Part shown: piece by piece, positions 38,310 through 46,096 of the stretch | Layout: every line of letters starts with the position of its first letter | Numbering within the stretch: the stretch's first letter is position 1 | Translations under genes and position numbers: made by a program | The notes under the pieces: model-generated | Database searches by the model: none | Seen by the model: only the letters and a program-made list of their open reading frames with translations | Told to the model about the DNA's origin: nothing | Origin: Asparagopsis taxiformis | Lineage: Eukaryota; Rhodophyta; Florideophyceae; Bonnemaisoniales; Bonnemaisoniaceae | Assembly: GCA_030407315.1 (NCBI GenBank) | Contig: JALQPE010000282.1 | Coordinates: forward strand, 1-46,096 | Direction: 5' to 3' | Length of the DNA stretch: 46,096 nucleotides

Positions 38310-38505
38310 GAATTGAATTAAAATTTGGGCTATTCTCAAAAACATGCACATGTGAACATGTTTTTGAGATGGGGGTGTGCCGTACGGCACTTTCGACCTC
38401 CCAAATCGATGTTTTTTTGCAATTTTCTTGGGCCCGAAATTTTAGAATTTCTGGGCTTGCCAGCAATTCAATTGAGTCGGGCATCCATCGGACGTCCATT
38501 TCAGC
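38310..38505 (-). repeat. Dispersed palindromic repeat, copy 7
   Basis: It runs from CTGAATTGAATTAAAATTTG to GGACGTCCATTTCAG, with intact hairpin and GTGCCGTACGGCAC palindrome. Similarity to copy 1 continues about 40 bp further (TCTTGTATT...CACCTGCACGCAT). Confidence 0.9.
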
Positions 38506-39219
38506 TTAGTCTTGTATTGCGCACCTGCACGCATTGCAGCAATGAATCAGGCGAGAGCGCACCGTGCTGCCGTAACGACGAGATGATATAGTTTCGGAGT
38601 GGTTAGTCAGCCTGGCCGGCAGCAGGATGGCACTGGTTGCAACCATTTTCATCCTGCTACCGCACGGCGCACACACACTGCAGCACGCAATTGACGCTTG
38701 AGTCAGAGGCGTGGTGTGCAAGCCGTGCGATGCTGTGTATTTGTGTGTGTGTCTGTGTGGTGGTGCTACTGCTGCATGTTGAAGTACTTCCCAGGTGTAC
38801 CACTGGTCCACATCTTTTTGGACTGCCACCGCAGACGTACTCCGACGCATGTACATGCATCGGAAACCGACCGAGATAGCAGAGCAGCAATCACTGCTGG
38901 CTAGACGTCCAAATTTTTGGTAGGCTCGAGGGCAATGGTTGAGTGGCTGACATTCATCGGACGTCTACCGCTGATGGATGAGCTCCGCGGTAGGTGTAGG
39001 TTTCGCGGTGTTGTCCTACAATGCTGGATGTCGAAGACAACGAGTACATCTACTAGACGTCCAGGTTGACCAGCTGAGCAGAGGAATATGATGTGGAGAT
39101 GAAGGCATTGGTGAGGCTGGCAGGAACGGTTTAACAGTATGGGTGTAGTGGGAGAGTGAGGAAGGAGGGGCCGCTCGGGGCACAGGGTGGCTTCTGGGGC
39201 CGTTGTGGCCAAATTAGAC
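38506..39219. other. No confident gene
   Basis: About 700 bp between two dispersed repeats. It has TG-rich and CA-rich low-complexity stretches and short frames only. Confidence 0.4.
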
Positions 39220-39223
39220 GACC

Positions 39224-39376
39224 TGAATTGAATTAAAATTTGGGCTATTCTCAAAAACATGCACATGTGAACATGTTTTTGAGATGGGGGTGTGCCGTAC
39301 GGCACTTTCGACCTCCCAAATCGATGTTTTTTTGCAATTTTCTTGGGCCCGAAATTTTAGAATTTCTGGGCTTGCA
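39224..39376 (-). repeat. Dispersed palindromic repeat, copy 8 (truncated)
   Basis: It is essentially identical to copy 7 (38310-38460), including the CTGGGGCCGTTGTG edge outside, but it ends abruptly after TTTCTGGGCTTGCA. Confidence 0.9.
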
Positions 39377-40460
39377 TGTTTGTAAAGAGGGTAGCGAAGG
39401 CGATATTAGAGGGAAAAGAGAGGCTGGAAAGTAGAGGAGCGGCTGGTCGTAGCGGCTGAATGCCTTGGAGAGTTGCACTAAATTAGTTTGGTTTAGTTAC
39501 GCTGGTAAAGAAGTTAAATACGTTCTCGTGTCTCTTGTTCTGGACGATGTGACGGTGTGTGTCATAATGTGGTGGAAGTAAGAGGGTGAGCATCGGGGTG
39601 GGAGTATGGGACGATATAATCAGATGGAGATGAAGTGCTGGCAGGAATGATACTCTGTGACTGCGAGTCGTGCGCAATGGGAAGAGGGCAGTGCGACAGA
39701 TCGTATGTGTAGGAGTAATGGATCAGTGGGTGTGTCGAATAATACGCGAAGCGAAGCAGCATACCTGGCGCAAGGACTGGTGTGGCGATTGTCGTCTCAT
39801 TCATTGAAGTGATGGGACGTGCAGTGGAAAACGGGTGGGTGTTGGTTGGGTGGCACATCGAGTGAATCACGGAAAATACGTTTTCCCCTTGGACGACGCT
39901 CTCTGCCCGCATATAGATGCCACGAAGCCATGTGCGGAGACGGGTGTGACGTTCGCGGGCGGTGGTGGGTGAAAACCCATCTTATCGCACCAGTTTATAG
40001 TCTCCTACCTACCCTAGAGCTCTTTTGACGTGCCCAGTCCTAAGTTTCGTACCACTTGATCACTCACATACTATATTTTTATGGTTAAACACATTATAAT
40101 GTGATTCTATAGAATCACAGTTGATGGACAGCATCATATCCGTTTATTGTTGGTGATATAGCGATATAAATTAACTGAGGAGATTGTTGAGGTTGTACTT
40201 CGGGTACGATGTTGAATGTTAGATTAGAATTCCCGTCAATATAACTGTACCATCATCCATCCGCTCGCATTCATCCATGTATGGATGGCGTTTCTCGACA
40301 TGGCTACTATGTAATTATGAGCGATTGGCAGTGGCAAAGGGAAATCTACTGCGACAACTGTCCACCCAATTGCGTGCAATCTCTTGCTCATTAACTCTTC
40401 CTCTCGCCCCTCTTCAGTAACTTCTCCACCCCCCAATCTCTCCCCATCTCCACCATCTTC
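39377..40460. other. No confident gene
   Basis: About 1.1 kb with short frames only. One 18-bp perfect palindrome (GTGATTCTATAGAATCAC, 40101-40118) is seen. Confidence 0.45.
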
Positions 40461-41369
40461 CTAATATCTGAACCGCATAAAAATACGGCATCCCTTCTCG
40501 TCATAATCCTCCTCAACCATGTGCACTGCCTGCACTTCATTCTCACACCACCCTTGCTGTACAATGTACTCCACTTCAGCACCACTCATAATCTGTACCG
40601 AGGGTTCAAACGCCGCTGTTACATATTTGACCATAAAGTCGTTGCGAACGTTTGCATACAAATATCTCTTCTCAAATGCGCGCAGTGCCGACAAGAATTT
40701 CAATCCTAATATGTTATTATCACTCGACATGGCGACCAGCAATCCATCTTCATCTCTTAATAACAACTCCTTCGCCGTTTCGCCGAAAACATTTTCCGCC
40801 ATTCCCATTAAGCCGTCCGGAATGAGCCGATAAACCCCAAAACTTGTGCATCCCAAGGTGCGGACTTGCTACCGAGATAAATCGGCGTCCAATCAAGTCC
40901 GCAACCAGATCCGTTTCCTCATTGTATAGCTTTGCAGCTGCGTACCGCACATACAAACCACCCAACAAGAACCCTACTAAACTGATTGCATTGAAAATGT
41001 CATTCTCTGCAACAATTCTTTGCATATCTTCGGCCAATCTCTAGCCTCCGAGTAGGATACCATCGTGGGTGTTATCCGTATTCACCTTTGTCACAAGCAC
41101 TAATAATTCGCAGCTCGAAGAGCTGTAGCTGCTTGCAGTTCATCCAAGACATATGTAAGGTGTTCTAAAGCACCATGGAGCTCATGAGCGAGGACGAGTA
41201 GTTCTGTGGGAGGTGCGCGTATGAGCGCGTCATGTGGCAGAACGAGGGGTGGAGACGCTGGACGACGGAGTGCTATTGCGAAAGGAAGACGCACGGTAAC
41301 ATTAATCACTATTCCCCTAATTGCCCAACTCGAGTAGTAATTAAGACGACTCTTCCCCGACATGATCAA
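40461..41369 (-). pseudogene. DUF676-type serine esterase, inactivated
   Basis: Minus-strand blocks match the DUF676 (lipase-like, ROG1-related) fold in order. The N-terminal strand LLVLAHELHGALEHLTYVLDEL is at about 41175-41110. VNTDNTHDGILLGG and a stop, then RLAEDM, follow near 41090-41030. ISLVGFLLGGLYVRYA covers the nucleophile elbow and FISVASPHLG comes next. After a frame change near 40850 come FGETAKELLLRDED, FLSALRAFEKRYLYANVRND and KYVTAAFEP. The family's GxSxGG elbow reads GFLLGG here, so the catalytic Ser is Leu (about 40966-40968). A premature TAG and at least two frame changes also break it. It is a host-type lipid esterase relic. No intact copy is in the window. Confidence 0.8.
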
Positions 41370-41421
41370 TCATTCCGTAACCGCACGCTTCATTGCTCTG
41401 TGAAAAAGTCTATCCAACACA

Positions 41422-43099
41422 CTTGTTGCCAGCATGTATGAGAATGGTCGTAGAGCTGAGAGAGCTATCTTACAGATTGTATAATGCGTGTAAAAGTAGG
41501 AGTCTTGATGTTTGTCAAGGATGTCTAAAATTGTAGACAGCGTCGAAAAGATCAGCGCACATGAGCGCTCAGAATACGATTACAAATCGCCTGCTTCACT
41601 CGCGACTGAAATCGAAACCAACATCGCATGAAGAGCTTTTTTCGAATCTTCAACGGCATTCGTCATGATGTGCGGTGTAATAATATTCACATAAGTCCCG
41701 GCACCTAGGAACAACAACGCCTGTAGAAGCAGATCCAGAATACAACATCGATCAGTTTCGCAATGCCAAAATCCATCCAGACGATCCTCATCGGTGGGCA
41801 ACGACGATATTTTCATACGCTCCATCAACAAAACCATAACCGCTGCTACTGGACAGGCAGACAGTTTGTGATGACTTCCATAAGGCGTATTCGCAGTGCA
41901 GTCACAAATCAACACGCCCACCCGTCAGCCGCAGCGAGAAAAGCCCTTTCATCGCTAACTCTCAAACACGTCGCCAATAATTGCGAACAGGCGTCCACAA
42001 CGACGTTGCTTTCCGCAGATTTGTGTTGCGTCAATTCGCCGGCATTCGCATCCGAAAGGTCGCACATAACCTCTGCAATCGCACGATGAACAGGATCCGG
42101 GTCTGGCGTGTCCTGCGCGGCATGAAAAGAAGGCTTGAGTTGGGTGCAAATCATGTGCAAAAGCTGATGAGAAGTTTGCGAATAACCGATGACATCGCAC
42201 AGCGCGGCAGCGGCATGTTCTGCAATTTGCGGGATACCAATCGCGGCGATGATTGTCGACAGAATAGCCGGGTCGCTCGAATAGGCCTGCCAGGCTTGTA
42301 AACAAGAGACAGCGGCACGGGCATTACGCAAAGCCGCATGGTCGAGATGGGCAGGAAGATTGGCCTGCAAATTGGCCATCATGAAGAGAGGCGTCTGCTG
42401 AACAACGTGTGCATTTGTGGCACAAAAGCGGTGCAAAGGCTGCGTCTCGGCGTGTTGATACTCGAGCATGACGGCCGACATGACGTGAAATATGCGCACC
42501 TGTTCGTCGGCGAGTACGCAGCGGGGGTCGAGCCACATGGAGATGCGCAGCGACGATTGAAAATGTGCCATCGCAAAGGCGCATGCGCGCGCGAAGAAAT
42601 AGAGGGCAGAGGGGTGGTGGAGCGGGAGCGCGAGCGCGAGGGCACGAGGCGGGATTCATAAGGCGTAGATGCGTTGTGGGTCATCGGTGAACATCAACCA
42701 ATCGGTTTGGAATCGACGATGCAGCGTAGTGGCGGCGAACAGAAGCGCGTGTGGCGTCGCATCGGTGTTGATCAATTGTGCGCATATGGAACATGTTGAT
42801 TGGGAATGACGCACGGCGGTGAGATAACGATCGGCTTGCGATATTTTTGTGCCGCGGTCGAGTGTGGGCAAAGCGAGATGCACGTTGGCGAGGGTGAATT
42901 GATGTGTGTTTGTCATGGATTACGATTAGCGACTTGATCCATGAAAGTGTATGTTGGAAAAATAGTCGGAGCGTGTTGTGGTGTGGGGCGTTTGGTCAAT
43001 CTTGCGTTCAGCCTTTCTGTGTGCCTCTCGACCCCATTTCCGGACACCTGTCTCAACACACATTCTGCTCGCCCATTGGCTGTTTCACACGCTGGTGAT
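41422..43099. repeat. Large inverted repeat, left arm
   Basis: It is 1678 bp and pairs with 44421-46096 in inverse orientation. The inner boundary is sharp: both arms read ...CACACGCTGGTGAT, then diverge. The outer boundary may lie beyond 41422, because the partner reaches the window end. I saw about three small differences, all in the outer 400 bp. Confidence 0.97.
41580..42916 (-). pseudogene. Importin-beta / transportin-3-like karyopherin, broken (left copy)
   Basis: It starts at the ATG at 42916. The first 86 codons show the importin-beta N-terminal pattern (ATTLHRRFQTDW, the 'AAxTLxxKI' helix). An in-frame TGA (42656-42658) interrupts it. The same frame then stays open and continues into ALALALPLHH...FARACAFAM and the 220-codon part at 41909-42571 (WLDPRCVLADEQ, FLQ-type HEAT-like helices: AVSCLQAWQAYSSDP, AAAALCDVIGYSQ). 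A frame change near 41910 leads to ERMKISSLPTDEDRLDGFWH and LLLQALLFLGAGTYVN, up to 41580. Helical repeats and the start pattern suit the transportin-3/importin-13 group of nuclear import receptors. Only a short N-terminal portion of a roughly 900-residue receptor is present. Small introns could explain one break but not the TGA. Confidence 0.6.
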
Positions 43100-43490
43100 A
43101 CACTCGATGATAATGACTTCTCTGCTTCAGGTGACGTCCAAGTCTTGGTTTCTCCTTGGAAAGCATTCCATTGTACTGCTGCGTTTGCAGAAAAAACACT
43201 GCAATTTGAGATGAAACGCAACGCTTCGAGGTCTCCGCCGCTTTCAGATGATATTAACAACGCCCATAGATGCAAGTCGGAAAGAGTGTGATAAACTATT
43301 CCAGAGCGTGCATCAACTATCTACACAGTACAATATTGACCCAAGTATCCAGAATAGGCAGTGAATTGGCGATCGTTGGTCACTGCTAATTTCATCGTGG
43401 AAGAGTTGTCGGAAAAGTAGTAACTGGAACGATGCGATCACGGAGCTCGATGAGGTCCAGCAGCAGATTCAGCCTCACGTTTGCCCTTCG

Positions 43491-43895
43491 CTACAACAAT
43501 GGCTGGGAATAAAGAGAATCTGCAAAGGCAACCCCTGTTCTCTTTCTAGCCGCAGCAAGAGAGGCACCGGTTCTCTCCTTCCGTTCTGTGCGTGTTCTTC
43601 GCTTGCTCCTGGAGCGTACTGTTGCCTCTGTGAGCTTTGCGTCTGCAACAATGAGTGACGCGGAGTCCGCGTATTCGGCGTCCTCCACGCTTCTAAATTG
43701 GAGTTCAGCAGGATTCTCAACCATTATCATCTTGATACCATGCAAAAAACACTCTGAATAAGTTGGAACAAAGTTACTGGATAAATTCTGCAGCTCCTGA
43801 GTCATGTCTCTCAACATTGAGAGAGACAATTGCACAGGACTCTCATGCCTGGCAGCATTGTACGCAAAAGTTCGCAACATCGGGAACCTTTGCAA
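43491..43895 (-). CDS. Unrecognised ORF in the inverted-repeat spacer
   Basis: 134 codons from the ATG at 43895. The frame is open about 35 bases further upstream (FLLDRIERLQ). The N-terminal two thirds look helical and globular (FAYNAARHESPVQLSLSMLR, LSSNFVPTYSE). The end is Arg/Thr-rich (RSRSKRRTRTERKERTG). It may be an exon fragment of a host gene, with 44112-44405 as a possible upstream piece. No family is recognised. Confidence 0.35.
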   Translation of the reverse strand: MQRFPMLRTFAYNAARHESPVQLSLSMLRDMTQELQNLSSNFVPTYSECFLHGIKMIMVENPAELQFRSVEDAEYADSASLIVADAKLTEATVRSRSKRRTRTERKERTGASLAAARKRTGVAFADSLYSQPLL

Positions 43896-44111
43896 CCTCT
43901 CAATGCGATCTAGAAGAAAAGTAGCACCCTGCGGACTAATTAGAATTACAGCGTTCTATCCATAGAGGCACGAGTTCACGGTCGTTGATATCCAGTTCCT
44001 TGGAAAATAAACACATTACAATACGACTGCCAGTCGTATTGTACTCCATGCCCAGTGGGCATGGAGAGTATAATTTCTTCCCAAATGGACAGAGTGGACG
44101 TGTCAAATTCA

Positions 44112-44405
44112 TCAATGAAAAAGGCTTGTATCATCAATCCAACTGCCATCATCACAGGTGACCAAATAGGTCAATAGAACCTGAGGCAGTGTAACAATAA
44201 TACTGACAGCTTTTGCATCTGTACCACGCTTCTTGGCTTGCTGTCCGAGCTGACTGCCATCGCCCAAGTCGAGCAAAATTTCATTGGATCTACCAAGGCC
44301 CACTTGGGCGCACAGCAACGTATACATTACCTCTGCAGAGCGTCGACGAGAGGCGCAAAATACGGCCACACCATTCCATAGTCGGTTACGAAGTCTGGGA
44401 GACAT
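44112..44405 (-). other. Unrecognised open frame in the spacer
   Basis: A minus-strand frame from the ATG at about 44405 (MSPRLRNRLWNGVAVF...) runs 98 codons to 44112 and includes QVGLGRSNEILLDLGDGSQL. The frame is also open into the right arm. It could be a gene fragment. No family is recognised. Confidence 0.3.
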
Positions 44406-44420
44406 GCTGACATTGTAAAC

Positions 44421-46096
44421 ATCACCAGCGTGTGAAACAGCCAATGGGCGAGCAGAATGTGTGTTGAGACAGGTGTCCGGAAATGGGGTCGAGAGGCACA
44501 CAGAAAGGCTGAACGCAAGATTGACCAAACGCCCCACACCACAACACGCTCCGACTATTTTTCCAACATACACTTTCATGGATCAAGTCGCTAATCGTAA
44601 TCCATGACAAACACACATCAATTCACCCTCGCCAACGTGCATCTCGCTTTGCCCACACTCGACCGCGGCACAAAAATATCGCAAGCCGATCGTTATCTCA
44701 CCGCCGTGCGTCATTCCCAATCAACATGTTCCATATGCGCACAATTGATCAACACCGATGCGACGCCACACGCGCTTCTGTTCGCCGCCACTACGCTGCA
44801 TCGTCGATTCCAAACCGATTGGTTGATGTTCACCGATGACCCACAACGCATCTACGCCTTATGAATCCCGCCTCGTGCCCTCGCGCTCGCGCTCCCGCTC
44901 CACCACCCCTCTGCCCTCTATTTCTTCGCGCGCGCATGCGCCTTTGCGATGGCACATTTTCAATCGTCGCTGCGCATCTCCATGTGGCTCGACCCCCGCT
45001 GCGTACTCGCCGACGAACAGGTGCGCATATTTCACGTCATGTCGGCCGTCATGCTCGAGTATCAACACGCCGAGACGCAGCCTTTGCACCGCTTTTGTGC
45101 CACAAATGCACACGTTGTTCAGCAGACGCCTCTCTTCATGATGGCCAATTTGCAGGCCAATCTTCCTGCCCATCTCGACCATGCGGCTTTGCGTAATGCC
45201 CGTGCCGCTGTCTCTTGTTTACAAGCCTGGCAGGCCTATTCGAGCGACCCGGCTATTCTGTCGACAATCATCGCCGCGATTGGTATCCCGCAAATTGCAG
45301 AACATGCCGCTGCCGCGCTGTGCGATGTCATCGGTTATTCGCAAACTTCTCATCAGCTTTTGCACATGATTTGCACCCAACTCAAGCCTTCTTTTCATGC
45401 CGCGCAGGACACGCCAGACCCGGATCCTGTTCATCGTGCGATTGCAGAGGTTATGTGCGACCTTTCGGATGCGAATGCCGGCGAATTGACGCAACACAAA
45501 TCTGCGGAAAGCAACGTCGTTGTGGACGCCTGTTCGCAATTATTGGCGACGTGTTTGAGAGTTAGCGATGAAAGGGCTTTTCTCGCTGCGGCTGACGGGT
45601 GGGCGTGTTGATTTGTGACTGCACTGCGAATACGCCTTATGGAAGTCATCACAAACTGTCTGCCTGTCCAGTAGCAGCGGTTATGGTTTTGTTGATGGAG
45701 CGTATGAAAATATCGTCGTTGCCCACCGATGAGGATCGTCTGGATGGATTTTGGCATGCGAAACTGATCGATGTTGTATTCTGGATCTGCTTCTACAGGC
45801 GTTGTTGTTCCTAGGTGCCGGGACTTATGTGAATATTATTACACCGCACATCATGACGAATGCCGTTGAAGATTCGAAAAAAGCTCTTCATGCGATGTTG
45901 TTTCGATTTCAGTCGCGAGTGAAGCAGGCGATTTGTAATCGTATTCTGAGCGCTCATGTGCGCTGATCTTTTCGACGCTGTCTACAATTTTAGACATCCT
46001 TGGACAACATCAAGACTCCTACTTTTACACGCATTATACAATCTGTAAGATAGCTCTCTCAGCTCTACGACCATTCTCATACATGCTGGCAACAAG
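44421..46096. repeat. Large inverted repeat, right arm
   Basis: It is the inverse of 41422-43099 and runs to the window end. It differs by a one-base deletion near 45758 and small changes near 45900 and 46003. The inner 1.3 kb appears identical. Confidence 0.97.
44604..45966 (+). pseudogene. Importin-beta / transportin-3-like karyopherin, broken (right copy)
   Basis: It is the same gene as at 41580-42916, on the opposite strand. The ATG is at 44604, the shared in-frame TGA at 44862-44864, and the frame is open again to 45611. Both copies therefore lost function before, or at, the duplication. This copy has an additional one-base deletion near 45758 (FWHAKLI versus FWHCETD in the left copy) that breaks its last segment further. 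Confidence 0.6.

Larger units (their letters stand above)
43100..44420. other. Spacer of the inverted repeat
   Basis: 1321 bp of unique sequence. Minus-strand frames at 43491-43930 and 44112-44405 look protein-like but are not recognised. Two back-to-back palindromes lie at 44018-44042 and 44044-44066. Confidence 0.6.

Noticed and set aside
42656..42664. An intron to remove the in-frame TGA of the karyopherin.
   Set aside because: No GT...AG pair close to the stop keeps the frame, and the sequence after the TGA reads on as plausible helical protein in the same frame.

Overview
The window looks like nuclear DNA of a repeat-rich eukaryote. My best guess is a red alga (florideophyte type). The support is mostly intron-less reading frames, Ty1/copia elements with a YVDD reverse transcriptase and a copia-type half-tRNA primer site, CMC-like (Tnp2/Plavaka-like) cut-and-paste transposases, and a karyopherin and a DUF676 esterase as the only host-like genes. 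The lineage is inferred, not shown.

Layout, left to right. 1-2525 (minus) is a heavily decayed transposase, related to the intact copy at 30032-33613. 2928-9574 is a complete Ty1/copia element on the minus strand. It has identical 616-bp LTRs, an initiator-Met half-tRNA primer site, a polypurine tract, a polyprotein broken by one frameshift in the RT, and an extra leader gene for a protein with two U1/matrin-type zinc fingers. The AUG of that extra gene appears to be made by splicing. 9647-15796 (minus) holds a 761-residue unknown coiled-coil protein, then two ORFs overlapping by ATGA. Together these two carry the parts of a beta-class DNA amino-methyltransferase (DPPY in the first, DPFSGT in the second) plus a C-terminal SET domain. 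The methyltransferase-SET pair is bracketed by inverted copies of a roughly 180-bp dispersed repeat (12167-12347 and 16146-16325).

16536-17760 and 24893-26260 are a direct segmental duplication. Between the two lies a second copia element (about 19906-24892, plus strand). It has lost its 5' LTR but keeps an intact 1361-codon polyprotein, the downstream half of the zinc-finger gene and a 488-bp 3' LTR. 26725-27561 is an unrecognised GC-rich ORF with a repeated peptide. It runs into a palindromic GACAGT array (27544-28045). 28046-29800 holds no clear gene but contains a 141-bp hairpin. The intact transposase (30032-33613) is followed by four 39-bp perfect palindromes whose central base alternates T, A, T, A (33734-34138).

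34195-36186 is repeats. 36788-38162 is a frameshifted Plavaka-like transposase. 38300-39375 holds two more dispersed-repeat copies. 40461-41369 (minus) is a dead DUF676 esterase that has lost its nucleophile serine. The right end is a large inverted repeat (41422-43099 and 44421-46096). Each arm carries the same broken importin-beta/transportin-3-like gene, around a 1.3-kb spacer.

There is little sign of host pathways. The genes are mainly mobile-element proteins: gag-pol, nucleic-acid-binding fingers, transposases and chromatin/DNA-modifying enzymes. The most noteworthy candidates for undescribed biology are the methyltransferase-SET module bracketed by inverted repeats and the copia element with a spliced zinc-finger accessory gene.
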